Shown: positions 41,702-50,061 of the stretch, piece after piece
Layout: every line of letters starts with the position of its first letter
How positions within the stretch are numbered: position 1 is the stretch's first letter
Assembly (NCBI RefSeq): GCF_000009265.1
Contig: NC_008380.1
Location: 3,167,501 to 3,231,500, forward strand
Origin: Rhizobium johnstonii 3841
GTDB taxonomy: Bacteria; Pseudomonadota; Alphaproteobacteria; Rhizobiales; Rhizobiaceae
Reading direction: 5' to 3'
DNA: 64,000 nt
The notes under the pieces: generated by a model
The model's database searches: none
What the model was told of the DNA's origin: nothing
The model's input: the letters and a program-made list of their open reading frames with translations, nothing else
Translations under genes and position numbers: made by a program

Positions 41702-41747
41702 GATCTCTCTCCCCTTCGTCTCCCAGCGGTCTGCGACCGCTGGGGGT

Positions 41748-42566
41748 TCAGTTTGCCGGCGGCATCTCTCCCGATGACGCCGTAAGCTGGGTGAATGTCT
41801 GCTGCTGCCCGAGCCAGGTCTGGTAGTCCGCATCCTCCTCGACAACGACGGTGCCGCGCATTTGCCCATGGCCGACGCCACAGAGTTCGGCGCAGAGGAT
41901 GTCGAAGGTCCCTGTCCGCGTCGGCGTGAACCAGAAATAGGTGATCATGCCGGGTATCATGTCCATCTTGGCGCGGAATTCCGGCACGTAGAAATCATGG
42001 AGCACATCGACCGAGCGCAGCAATATGTGCACCGGCTTGCCGATCGGCAGATGTAGCTCGCCGCCCTCGATGATGACGTCGTCAAGGCCGCTTGCGTCGT
42101 TTTTATCAAGGCCGAGCGGGTTTTCGGGGGTGACGTCGCCGGTCTCGGCGCGGCCGAGCTTTCCGTCGGCTCCCGGCAGCCGGAAACTCCACAGCCACTG
42201 TTGGCTGACGACCTCGACCGATGCGGCATCGGCAGGCACTGTGATGAACTGGTTCCACACGATCAGGCCGGGCGCCAGCATCGCCGCAACGCCGAGCGCC
42301 GTTCCCCCTCCCAGCAGCAATTCCAGCCTGCGGTTCTCGGGCTCGTAATGTGCCCGGTTGCCGGGCTTGTGCCGGAAGCGGAAGACGCAATAGGCCATGA
42401 ACGAAACCACCGCCACGAAGACGATGCCGGTGATCCAGAAGGTGATGACGAGGGTGGTGTCGATATAGGTCCAGTTGGACGCGATCGGCGTCCACCACCA
42501 CGGGCTCAGCACATGGAACAGCACGGAGCCGACGACAATCAGGACGAGGATCAGCACGACAGCCAT
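41748..42566 (-). CDS. coxM: cytochrome c oxidase subunit II (CoxM-like)
   Basis: A 272-aa protein with two N-terminal membrane helices and a periplasmic cupredoxin domain. The CuA ligands are His in D-V-L-H-D-F-Y-V-P-E-F and C-A-E-L-C-G-V-G-H-G-Q-M. The electron entry region Q-Q-W-L-W-S-F-R is present. An insert (about residues 145-175, G-A-D-G-K-L-G-R-A...) between the aromatic and CuA blocks is seen in the CoxM branch. First gene of the operon II-I-III-III-IV. No cytochrome c domain is fused; a separate cytochrome c gene lies just upstream. Confidence 0.93.
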   Translation of the reverse strand: MAVVLILVLIVVGSVLFHVLSPWWWTPIASNWTYIDTTLVITFWITGIVFVAVVSFMAYCVFRFRHKPGNRAHYEPENRRLELLLGGGTALGVAAMLAPGLIVWNQFITVPADAASVEVVSQQWLWSFRLPGADGKLGRAETGDVTPENPLGLDKNDASGLDDVIIEGGELHLPIGKPVHILLRSVDVLHDFYVPEFRAKMDMIPGMITYFWFTPTRTGTFDILCAELCGVGHGQMRGTVVVEEDADYQTWLGQQQTFTQLTASSGEMPPAN

Positions 42567-42692
42567 GTCCGCTCCTCCTCGAGCAGGTCGACCCGTGAAA
42601 CCGCATTCCGCAAAAAGTCCGTGTTTATTATCGCACAGATAGAAAATATCGGCAATTACGGCAATTTAGGCATGCGCCCCCGGCCGCGAGCC

Positions 42693-42747
42693 GCCATTTG
42701 GAGTATTGCTCGTCGCTGGGAATATTGCCCATCACTTGGAATATTGT
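42693..42747 (-). repeat. three tandem 19-base repeats across the cytochrome c stop codon
   Basis: On the minus strand CAATATTCCAAGTGATGGG, CAATATTCCCAGCGACGAG and CAATACTCCAAATGGCGG follow each other. The first contains the last codons and TGA stop of the cytochrome gene. Likely slippage duplication, or a 3' end structural/regulatory array. Confidence 0.55.
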
Positions 42748-43133
42748 TTGAGATAGGCGATGAGATTGGTGATTTCCTGGTCGTCCTTCACCCCGACGAA
42801 GGCCATCTTCGTACCCTTCACCTTCCCCTTCGGATTGTGCAGATAGTCACGCAGCACCGTCTCGTCCCAGACGAGACCGCCCTCGCCGGCCGCCTTCATC
42901 CCGGCCGAATAGGCGTAATTGGGATGCGTTCCGGCCTTCCGGCCGAACAACCCGTTCAACGACGGGCCAACCTTGTTCGTATCGGAATCGGCGACATGAC
43001 AGGTCACGCATTTCTTAAAAACGGCAGCACCCGCCGTCGCATCGCCCTCCTGCGCCCCGGCGTCAGCAGGGGAAAGAGCAATGACGGATGTGGCGATCAG
43101 CAGAACAACACGGTAATCCACGGCAAACCTCAT
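42732..43133 (-). CDS. class I cytochrome c (periplasmic)
   Basis: A 133-aa protein with a signal peptide (Y-R-V-V-L-L-I-A-T-S-V-I-A-L-S-P-A-D-A-G-A), the haem motif C-V-T-C-H, the K-V-G-P-S-L-N-G-L-F-G-R-K-A-G block and the axial Met in K-G-T-K-M-A-F-V-G. This matches c-type cytochromes of the mitochondrial-like group. GAGGAGG abuts the ATG at 43133; a GTG at 43121 has better spacing and may be the true start. Same direction as the oxidase operon and likely its electron donor. Confidence 0.9.
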   Translation of the reverse strand: MRFAVDYRVVLLIATSVIALSPADAGAQEGDATAGAAVFKKCVTCHVADSDTNKVGPSLNGLFGRKAGTHPNYAYSAGMKAAGEGGLVWDETVLRDYLHNPKGKVKGTKMAFVGVKDDQEITNLIAYLKQYSK

Positions 43134-43384
43134 CCTCCTCAAGGTCGCCAGCCACTTGCACCCTCCGGTATCTCTCGCGTGTGGGTGGTGGTTGCTATGG
43201 TATAAAGCTTAGTCTTTCGCGGGTGCAAGTCAATCGTTTCCACAATTTGGACGCTGGCCGGGCCTGTTCCAGTCCTCCCAGGAGGGTCCGTCACCCTTGA
43301 ACATTGGATATTGACGCCGGTATCGGCGACGACAGACTTGCTCGAAGCCCCCACAGGCGAAACCGGGCCCAGGAAAGGCGCGCA

Positions 43385-44029
43385 ATGTCGATTGCTGAAA
43401 TTCTGTCTTTTGCTTTCGTCGCCGCGTTGCTGATCATTTCCCCCGGCCCCAACGGCGTCCTCATCGCCAAGACGGTGCCCACCTCGGGGCGTGGCGCCGG
43501 TTTCGCCAATATTGCCGGCTTCGTCGCCGCCTTCTATGTGCACGGCACCCTGTCGATCTGCGGCATCTCACTGCTGCTGGCGCAGTCGGCGCAGGCCTTC
43601 CTCGTCGTCAAGATGATTGGCGCCGCCTATCTCTGTTGGATCGGTATCAAGGCGCTGGTCGGCGCCTGGCGCGGTTATGCTGCCGTAACGTCAGTGACCC
43701 CTTCCCGTAAGGTAAGGCACCTCCCCCGTGCCGTCCTCGAGGGTTTCCTCACCAACGCCCTGAATCCGAAGGTGTCGATGTTCTACCTCGCGGTCTTCCC
43801 GCAGTTCATCCACCACGACGCCAATGGCCGGGCCGCGATCGGCGAGGCTTTCCTTCTGGTCACCGTCCATGCCAGCCTCAACGTCATCTGGTTCGGCTCG
43901 ATGGTCATGATCTTTGCGAGGCTCGCCAGAGCTGCGCGCAACCAGCGCTTCCAGCGCTGGCTGAAAGCCGCGACAGGCGTGGTCTTCATCGGCTTCGGAG
44001 CCAAGATGGCGACATTGCAGGCCGGATAG
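43385..44029 (+). CDS. LysE-family translocator
   Basis: A 214-aa exporter with six helices. The L-I-I-S-P-G-P-N-G-V-L-I-A-K-T-V motif at residues 20-35 and G-F-L-T-N-A-L-N-P-K-V-S-M-F-Y-L-A-V-F-P-Q-F are the family hallmarks. ATG at 43385 is chosen for AGGAAAGG upstream. Likely exports an amino acid or homoserine-lactone-like compound; substrate not determinable. Confidence 0.9.
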   Translation: MSIAEILSFAFVAALLIISPGPNGVLIAKTVPTSGRGAGFANIAGFVAAFYVHGTLSICGISLLLAQSAQAFLVVKMIGAAYLCWIGIKALVGAWRGYAAVTSVTPSRKVRHLPRAVLEGFLTNALNPKVSMFYLAVFPQFIHHDANGRAAIGEAFLLVTVHASLNVIWFGSMVMIFARLARAARNQRFQRWLKAATGVVFIGFGAKMATLQAG

Positions 44030-44140
44030 CGAAGACGGGCAAACCGCCTTCGTCACGGAAAGGCAGGCCGAACGTCCGCAGGGCGGCAACAGGATCAGCG
44101 ACCTGCCGCCAGGACCGGATATGATACCTTCAACGCGACC

Positions 44141-45082
44141 TCAGCTGCCGCCATTTGACTGCGCCCCGATCGAAAGCGCCTCCTTTACCGCCAGCTCGGC
44201 CATGGCGAGAGCGGCTTCGCGGGTCCTGGCAGCGGCAATGAAGCGGCCGTTGTGGCAGAAGCTTGCGCCCTCAATGCCGCAAACCGCCTCCAGTGCACCA
44301 TTGGTGAGCCCGGCCCAGGCCGCCGGCAGGTCGGCCCTGAGCTCGAACCCGTCCTCGGCGCGGCGGATGCCGGTCACGCACCAATCCTTTTCGCGCGGGT
44401 GAACGACGAACAGCAGCTGATCGGCGCCCGCCTTGACGATGGCGGGACGGAAGGGCATGCCCCTCGGCAATTCCAAAACACGCCCCTGCCCCGCAGCCTC
44501 GATTGCCCGATGCACGATCGCCTCGGCCCGCAACTTCGCGGCACTCTGGGCGATCCTGGCCTCGATGAAACTGCGGGCAATAGCAAGGGCCGCATGGAAG
44601 GCACGATCGTCGGCCTCTGGGTCCGTCTCGTCGAAAACCGGTTTCAGGGTCTCCAGCAGCGCCGGCAGCGTCAGCCCGGCCAGCGGCCCGGATGGGCTGA
44701 GCGCGCCATTATCAGTCAGATCGACCGGCAGCACGAAGCCGGCGTCGAAAGAGCCATGCATCGCCTCGACATGTGCTTCGGGAAGGTCGGAGGCTGCGAG
44801 ATAATCACGGCCGTAATGCTTCCAGATCAGCCCGAAGGAGCTGTAAGGCTGGCCATCGTCGCGCAGCGGCGCTCCGCGCTGGTGGTGATCGAATATCCCG
44901 GCAGCTGGGTCATAGGCTCCGCCGACATCGTAGATGATCCGGTCTTCGCCCGGCGTGATCCACTCCGGCGCCCGGCTCCGAACGATACGCGCCTGCGGGA
45001 AAAGCCGGGTCAGGATGACGCTCGACAGCAATTCGTCGGCATGAAAGCCACCGGAATGGGTGACGAGGAAATCGGGGATCAT
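44141..45082 (-). CDS. MYG1 family protein (UPF0160, metal-dependent hydrolase)
   Basis: A 313-aa protein beginning MIPDFLVTHSGGFHADEL, with the T-H-x-G-x-F-H-A-D-E motif at the N-terminus, D-V-G-G-A-Y-D-P in the middle and the F-D-H-H-Q-R-G DHH-like motif. The family is conserved to humans, where MYG1 is a 3'-5' RNA exonuclease. Full length, all metal-binding residues visible. Confidence 0.9.
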   Translation of the reverse strand: MIPDFLVTHSGGFHADELLSSVILTRLFPQARIVRSRAPEWITPGEDRIIYDVGGAYDPAAGIFDHHQRGAPLRDDGQPYSSFGLIWKHYGRDYLAASDLPEAHVEAMHGSFDAGFVLPVDLTDNGALSPSGPLAGLTLPALLETLKPVFDETDPEADDRAFHAALAIARSFIEARIAQSAAKLRAEAIVHRAIEAAGQGRVLELPRGMPFRPAIVKAGADQLLFVVHPREKDWCVTGIRRAEDGFELRADLPAAWAGLTNGALEAVCGIEGASFCHNGRFIAAARTREAALAMAELAVKEALSIGAQSNGGS

Positions 45083-45167
45083 GGGAACTATGCGCCTTGT
45101 CGTTCGCGGACGAACCGCTTGCAGGTCGGCTGGAGATAGCCGTTGCCGGCAGCTATCTCAACCCATA

Positions 45168-45237
45168 CCTTAAACCGGAGTCGATTTAATGATAAAATTA
45201 TGCAGCAATCCAATGTGTTATAGCGTCCTTTCGCACG
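45168..45237 (-). repeat. partial copy of the TGCATAATT palindromic repeat
   Basis: CCTTAAA...CGATTTAAT-GATAAAATTATGCAGCAATCCAATGTG-x-TATAGCGTCCTTTCGC matches the reverse complement of the complete copy at 22006-22110, with several substitutions. Confidence 0.65.
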
Positions 45238-45308
45238 TCGCCAAAATACCGGTCTCTAGCTGGTTTCATCGAAGCCCCTGAAGGTGCATCGGGAGTACGA
45301 GGCAGTCC

Positions 45309-45800
45309 ATGGAGATCCCTCAGCATTTTCACGTTGTCGAGACGGCCGGATGGCTTGTGAACCACCGCATGAACTCCGCCCTCCCCGGTTACCTCATGAT
45401 CAGTTCCAAGACCGACACCAACGATCTGTCGGATCTGCCCGAAGACGCTTTGGCCGAATTCGGCCCATTGCTCGCAAGGGCTCAGAGTACGCTGAAACGG
45501 CAATTGAATGCTCAGCGCGTCTATATCGGCCGGTATGGACACGCGCCCGGTTATCCGATCCATTTCCATGTGATCCCGATATATGACTGGGTGGAGGAGT
45601 TGTTCTGGAAGGACGCTCGATATCGCCTGCTCGAGAATTTTGCAGAGGGACCGGGGGAAACTGCAACGGATGGCGCAGAACTGACGCTGTTTGTCTGGCG
45701 AGAGTTCTGTGAACGCGCAGAGCCGCCGCCAGTCAGAGGGCCTTCGGTCTCAGAGGCTATCAAGTTGCTGCGGGAGGCAATGCGGTTTCCGCCGCTCTAG
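45309..45800 (+). CDS. HIT family protein
   Basis: A 163-aa histidine-triad nucleotide-binding protein. The N-terminal strand pair is followed by D-L-P-E-D-A-L-A-E-F-G-P-L-L-A-R-A. The active-site region is G-Y-P-I-H-F-H-V-I-P-I-Y. Two of the three triad His residues are visible and the first position is replaced (I-H-F-H-V), so hydrolase activity may be altered. Probably acts on dinucleoside polyphosphates or nucleotidyl conjugates. Confidence 0.82.
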   Translation: MEIPQHFHVVETAGWLVNHRMNSALPGYLMISSKTDTNDLSDLPEDALAEFGPLLARAQSTLKRQLNAQRVYIGRYGHAPGYPIHFHVIPIYDWVEELFWKDARYRLLENFAEGPGETATDGAELTLFVWREFCERAEPPPVRGPSVSEAIKLLREAMRFPPL

Positions 45801-45942
45801 ATCTTTGTACTCATGACGGCATGCATGAAGAGACAGCGCCGGCCTTGTGACCCCTGGCATCCTGTGGCCGAAAGCGAGGTCGAAGGTCTCCGACCGTCTC
45901 GACCAACAATCCCTCCTTGAGATCGAAATTCCCGGCCATCGG

Positions 45943-46707
45943 TCAATCCATGAGGTACTGGATATGATGCCGGCCGTGCACGGCCGATTTCTGGACATGG
46001 GCGCGAACGCCGAAGACCCGGCCGATCATATCCTCGGTCAGCACATCCTCCGGCGCACCGGAGGCGACGACCTCGCCTTTCTGAATCACCGCCAACCTGT
46101 CGCAGAACATCGCCGCCAGGTTGAGATCGTGCAGCGCGACGATGCAGGTGATGCCGAGCTTCGAGATCAGCGAGAGAATGTCGAGCTGATGCTGGATATC
46201 GAGATGGTTGGTCGGCTCGTCGAGCAGCAGTTCGCTCGGCGCCTGCGCCAGCGATCTGGCAATATGGACGCGCTGACGCTCGCCGCCCGACAGCGTCTGC
46301 CAGAGCTGGCCCGCCCTCTCCTGCATGCCCACCCGCGACAGGGCCTCGTCGACGGCGGCGTCGTCTCCGGCACCCCAGGACGACAACAGCCCGCGATGCG
46401 GCGTGCGGCCGAGCCGCACCACGTCGCGCACGGTCAATTGCGTATCGGTCGTCGACTGCTGCTCGACGAAGGCGACGCGACGCGCAAGGGCGGCGCGCGG
46501 CAGCGAGGAAATGTCGTCGTCACCCAGCCGGATGATGCCGCTGCGAACCCTGCGCAGCCGGCAGATCAATCTGAGAAGGCTCGACTTGCCGGAACCGTTC
46601 GGCCCGAGCAGGCCGAGCACCTTGCCCTTTTCCACCGTCAGGCTGACGCCGTTGACGATGACGATATTGCCGGCGGCAAAGCTCACCTCGTCGATGCTGA
46701 TGCTCAT
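45943..46707 (-). CDS. ABC transporter ATP-binding protein, FecE/BtuD type
   Basis: A 254-aa ATPase with Walker A G-P-N-G-S-G-K-S-S, signature L-S-G-G-E-R-Q-R and Walker B L-L-L-D-E-P-T-N-H-L-D. The N-H-L-D after Walker B is typical for siderophore/B12 importers. Overlaps the permease stop (ATGA). Last gene of the riboswitch-controlled operon. Confidence 0.92.
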   Translation of the reverse strand: MSISIDEVSFAAGNIVIVNGVSLTVEKGKVLGLLGPNGSGKSSLLRLICRLRRVRSGIIRLGDDDISSLPRAALARRVAFVEQQSTTDTQLTVRDVVRLGRTPHRGLLSSWGAGDDAAVDEALSRVGMQERAGQLWQTLSGGERQRVHIARSLAQAPSELLLDEPTNHLDIQHQLDILSLISKLGITCIVALHDLNLAAMFCDRLAVIQKGEVVASGAPEDVLTEDMIGRVFGVRAHVQKSAVHGRHHIQYLMD

Positions 46708-47744
46708 GCCTTCCCCCGCACGCGATAGAGGATGACGGCGAAGGCCGGTGCGCCGAAGAGCGCGGTGACGACCCCGATCGGCAGGATCTGCTGCGGTATG
46801 ATGATGCGCGAAATGATATCGGCGCCGACCATGTAGATCGCGCCGCCGAGCGCCGTTGCCGGCAGCAGCCGCCTATGCGCCGGCCCGACGAGGAAGCGGG
46901 CGGCATGGGGGATGACGAGGCCGACGAATCCGATCGAACCCACCATGCTGACGACGCTTGCCGTCATCGCCGCCGTCATGGCGAACAGCACGATCTGGAC
47001 GCGGCGTACGGCAATGCCGAGCGAGGCGGCGGCATCCGTACCGAAGGCGAAGGCGTCGAGCGCCCTCACATGGGCCATGCAGATGACGAAGCCGGCAAGC
47101 GCGATCGGCACCGACAGATAGACATCGGGCCAGCGCACTCCGCTGAGCGAACCCAGCAGCCAGAACAGGATGCCGCGCGCCTGCTCGGCATTGGCCGACG
47201 TCGTCACGATGTAGGAGGTGAGCGCATTGAAGAGCTGCGAACCGGCGACGCCGCACAAGATGATGCGCTCGCCGGTTCCCCCCGCACCCGTCGCCAGGAT
47301 GCCGACCAGCAGAAAGGCAATGACCGCACCGATGAAGGCGCCGCTCGACAGGCCGAGAACACCGTAGCCGAAACCGAGGATCATCACGCAGACGGCCCCC
47401 GTCGAGGCGCCGGCGGAGATGCCGAGCACGTAGGGTTCGGCCAGCGGATTGCGCAGCAGCGCCTGCAGGATCGCGCCTGAGAGCGAGAGCGACGCGCCGG
47501 CGCTTGCAGCGACGAGCGCGCGGCTCAAACGATAATCCCAGACGATGCCCTGGTGGATGCGGCTGAGCTCGAAATCCGTTCCGAACAAGCGGTTCGAAAC
47601 CGCCTCCGCCGTCGTCGCAAGCGGGATGGCGACCTCGCCGATCGAAACGGCAAGACTGATCATCAGCCCGAGCATGAGAAGTGCTGCCATGGTGAGCGCG
47701 GCAAGCGCCCACCATCCCTGTTGCCGGACCGACACTGCCTTCAC
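46704..47744 (-). CDS. FecCD/BtuC-type ABC permease
   Basis: A 346-aa permease with about ten helices. G-A-x-L-Q-x-L-L-R-N-P-L-A-E-P-Y-V-L-G-I-S-A-G-A-S-T-G-A and G-x-I-G-F-V-G-L-V-I-P-H-A-A-R are the family motifs. Starts with GTG overlapping the upstream stop (GTGA). A single permease gene implies a homodimer as in BtuC. Confidence 0.92.
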   Translation of the reverse strand: MKAVSVRQQGWWALAALTMAALLMLGLMISLAVSIGEVAIPLATTAEAVSNRLFGTDFELSRIHQGIVWDYRLSRALVAASAGASLSLSGAILQALLRNPLAEPYVLGISAGASTGAVCVMILGFGYGVLGLSSGAFIGAVIAFLLVGILATGAGGTGERIILCGVAGSQLFNALTSYIVTTSANAEQARGILFWLLGSLSGVRWPDVYLSVPIALAGFVICMAHVRALDAFAFGTDAAASLGIAVRRVQIVLFAMTAAMTASVVSMVGSIGFVGLVIPHAARFLVGPAHRRLLPATALGGAIYMVGADIISRIIIPQQILPIGVVTALFGAPAFAVILYRVRGKA

Positions 47745-48757
47745 TGCGCCAGGCCGAAGGACTTGATGCCGTTCGCCAATGTCTCGATACCGTCGATCGT
47801 GCGGATCGTCGGGTTCATCGACTGCGCGTCCATCATCACGAAGTGCTTGTTTTTGACCGCGTCCAGTTCCTTGGTCACAGGATCGTTCTCGAGGAAATCG
47901 ACCTTGACCTTGGGATCGTCAGCGGCGTAACGGCGACGGTCCATGGTCGCCAGCACGATCACGGCAGGGTTCGCCTGGGCGATGGTTTCCCAACCGACCA
48001 GCGGCCATTCCTCTTCCGTCATGACGACGTTCTTCGCGCCGATCGTCTTCAGAATATAGGCGGGCGCGCTGTTTTTACCGGCGATGAAGGCGTCGCCATT
48101 GACCTCCTTGCTGGAGAACCAGAAGACGACGGGCAGGTTCTTGCCCGAGGCGCCTGATATCGAGGCGACGGCATCCGCCTCGCGCTTCTTCAGCTTGGAA
48201 ATCAGCGCATCGCCGCGCTCCTTCACGTCGAAAATCTCCGAGAGCTCGGCGATCTCTCGGTAGATCAGGTCCATCGTAAACAGCTCCTTGCGCACGCCGT
48301 CGCCGCCATCGGTGTTGACCTTGGCGACGCAATCGGCCGGCGCGAGATAGGTATTGATCCCGAGATCCTTGAACTGCTCCCGCTTGCCGACCGAACCCTG
48401 AGCGCCGACATGCCATTCGAACTCAGCCGTCACCAAGTCGGGCTCCTGCCCGACGACAGATTCGAAGCTCGGATCATTGTCGGCGAGCCGTTTGATCTTG
48501 CTGTTGGCCTCGGCATATTGCGGCAGGACGGGACCGACCCAGACGGCCGTTCCGGCGATCTTGTCGGCAAGGCCGAGCGAGAAGAGCACTTCGGTCATGC
48601 CCTGACCGATCGAAACGATCCTCGCCGGCGCCTTTTCGAAGGTCACCTGCTGGCCGCAATTGGTGATGGTCAAGGGATATCGGGTCGCGGCAAGGCTTGG
48701 TGCCGCAAGGCCGGCGAGCCCGAAGGCAAATGTCATGGTGGCGAGAATCTGGCGCAT
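47741..48757 (-). CDS. periplasmic substrate-binding protein, BtuF/FecB type
   Basis: A 338-aa protein with a signal peptide ending A-A-P-S-L-A. Two lobes are joined by a long helix: A-R-I-V-S-I-G-Q-G-M-T-E-V-L-F-S-L-G-L opens the first lobe and N-P-A-V-I-V-L-A-T the second. GAGG precedes the ATG by 9 bases. As the first gene after a cobalamin riboswitch, its likely ligand is B12, cobinamide or a related corrinoid; a cobalt or Fe complex is a weaker alternative. Confidence 0.88.
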   Translation of the reverse strand: MRQILATMTFAFGLAGLAAPSLAATRYPLTITNCGQQVTFEKAPARIVSIGQGMTEVLFSLGLADKIAGTAVWVGPVLPQYAEANSKIKRLADNDPSFESVVGQEPDLVTAEFEWHVGAQGSVGKREQFKDLGINTYLAPADCVAKVNTDGGDGVRKELFTMDLIYREIAELSEIFDVKERGDALISKLKKREADAVASISGASGKNLPVVFWFSSKEVNGDAFIAGKNSAPAYILKTIGAKNVVMTEEEWPLVGWETIAQANPAVIVLATMDRRRYAADDPKVKVDFLENDPVTKELDAVKNKHFVMMDAQSMNPTIRTIDGIETLANGIKSFGLAQ

Positions 48758-48814
48758 GGAAAACCTCGATGAAGGGAAAAATCACGGCCGTTCCGCGCAT
48801 ATACGCGGACCGAA

Positions 48815-48832
48815 AGCACGCTTAGGCGTGCT
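48815..48832 (-). terminator. hairpin between riboswitch and first gene, possible expression platform
   Basis: AGCACGC-ctaa-GCGTGCT on the minus strand is a perfect 7-bp stem followed by TTTCGG. It lies between the B12 aptamer and the start codon. A second small hairpin (CCGCG/CGCGG, 48793-48808) follows. The T-run is short, so it may act as a weak terminator. Confidence 0.4.
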
Positions 48833-48949
48833 CTAGCCGCAGGAGGCCCAATCGAGACGGATGCATGCCGGAATTCGGCGAAGGTTCAGCAGGTCAATCA
48901 TATCTGTTCCTTGTCCGGGCATCCCCGCCCGGTTGATTGGATCGTGATT

Positions 48950-49147
48950 GACGGCAGGTCTCCTGGCTTGCGGATATCCGTCGTTTCATCCTCCTTCCCG
49001 CGATATCTCGCAGTGGTAGGGCTATGAGCCCTTCAGAGATGGCCGGTCGCTGGCCACTTCTGAGATGATCGACAATCCGCTTACAGTTGCGGGGGCAGCC
49101 ACGGTCTCGGTCCCTACTGGGTCGTCCTCACCGTGTTCCCTATTAAT
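48950..49147 (-). ncRNA. cobalamin (B12) riboswitch
   Basis: The minus strand contains the B12 box AAGCCAGGAGACCTGCCGTC (48969-48950). Upstream of it are the conserved GCCCCCGCAACTGTAAGCGG core (about 49099-49080), the CCACTG element and GGGAAGG. The order and spacing match the AdoCbl aptamer. It precedes the BtuF/FecBCD-type operon, which should be repressed when cobalamin is abundant. Confidence 0.92.
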
Positions 49148-49393
49148 CCCCTTGGAGTCATCTTCAGGGAACCGTCGCGCCCAGTTACGTCGCCTGCCCA
49201 TGTGCCGTCAATGATTATTCCGAAGGTGGCATGCCGCCAGCGATATATCGCACATGGCTTCATGCCGCCGTTCGGTGCGCGAACTGGCCCCGCGCCATCC
49301 GTGATCTGCGAAAATTATCCGTTGATATGGTCCAGCGAATGGTCTAATTTTCTAGAAGAAACTGGTCTGCACTGGTCCTGGAGAGTGCGAACG
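49148..49393. other. intergenic, no gene recognised
   Basis: Between the 5' end of the riboswitch and the antitoxin gene. It must contain the riboswitch transcript promoter (minus) and the vapBC promoter (plus). An AT-rich stretch lies at 49310-49370. Confidence 0.4.
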
Positions 49394-49651
49394 ATGCGAG
49401 TGTCTGTGACGGATGCCAAGGGGCAATTGACCGAACTGGTCCGGCGTGCCGAAGCCGGGGACGAGGTCATCCTCACCCGGCACGGTCATGCCGCCGTGAA
49501 GCTGGTTCCGATGAGGGCAGTGCCCGATCGGAAATCCCGCCGGATGCTCATGGAAGCGGTGCGGGCCTCCGCCAATGCCAAAGCCGCCGACGGACCGCCG
49601 GCCGCACGCAGCCAGGATTTCCTCTATAGCGATGACGGCCTGCCCGAATGA
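49394..49651 (+). CDS. type II antitoxin, Phd/YefM family
   Basis: An 85-aa protein starting MRVSVTDAKGQLTELVRRAEAG. The Phd fold DNA-binding N-terminus (S-V-T-D-A-K-x-x-L-x-x-L-V), then D-E-V-I-L-T-R-H-G-H-A-A-V-K-L-V-P, is complete. The C-terminal toxin-neutralising tail ends D-D-G-L-P-E. GGAGAG precedes the ATG. Overlaps the toxin gene by ATGA; expected to repress its own promoter. Confidence 0.9.
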   Translation: MRVSVTDAKGQLTELVRRAEAGDEVILTRHGHAAVKLVPMRAVPDRKSRRMLMEAVRASANAKAADGPPAARSQDFLYSDDGLPE

Positions 49652-50031
49652 TCGCCGTCGACACCTCCGCCCTGATGGCGATCGTGCTTGGCGAACCGCA
49701 GGCCGATGCCCTGATTGCCGTCCTCGAAGCCGAAGACGATCTCCTGATCTCCGCCGGCACGGTCGCCGAAGCCCTGATCGTCTCGGCTCGTCGCAACGTC
49801 GACGATGAAATGGAACAACTGATCGACGGCCTCGGCTTCGAAATCGTCGCCGTCACCCCTGCCTCCGCCCGCCGCATCGCCGAAGCCTACCGCACCTGGG
49901 GCAAAGGCGCCCACCCCGCAAGCCTGAACTTCGGCGACTGCTTCGCCTACGAGGTGGCTAGGGAACATGGGTGCCGGCTGCTATTTGTGGGGGATGACTT
50001 CGCTAAGACCGATATAGAAAACGCGCTTTGA
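49648..50031 (+). CDS. vapC: VapC-family PIN-domain ribonuclease toxin
   Basis: A 127-aa PIN nuclease. Acidic metal-binding residues are Asp5 (M-I-A-V-D-T-S-A-L), Glu in T-V-A-E-A-L, Asp in L-N-F-G-D-C-F-A-Y, and the last in L-F-V-G-D-D-F. VapC toxins cleave tRNA or rRNA. Complete and not degraded. Confidence 0.92.
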   Translation: MIAVDTSALMAIVLGEPQADALIAVLEAEDDLLISAGTVAEALIVSARRNVDDEMEQLIDGLGFEIVAVTPASARRIAEAYRTWGKGAHPASLNFGDCFAYEVAREHGCRLLFVGDDFAKTDIENAL

Positions 50032-50061
50032 ACGATGCGGCGGTTGCAGCACCGGCCGCCC

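Noticed and set aside
49133..49393. N-terminal extension of the antitoxin frame
   Set aside because: It reads through the riboswitch 5' end and intergenic DNA; the Phd fold starts at 49394 behind a good ribosome binding site.
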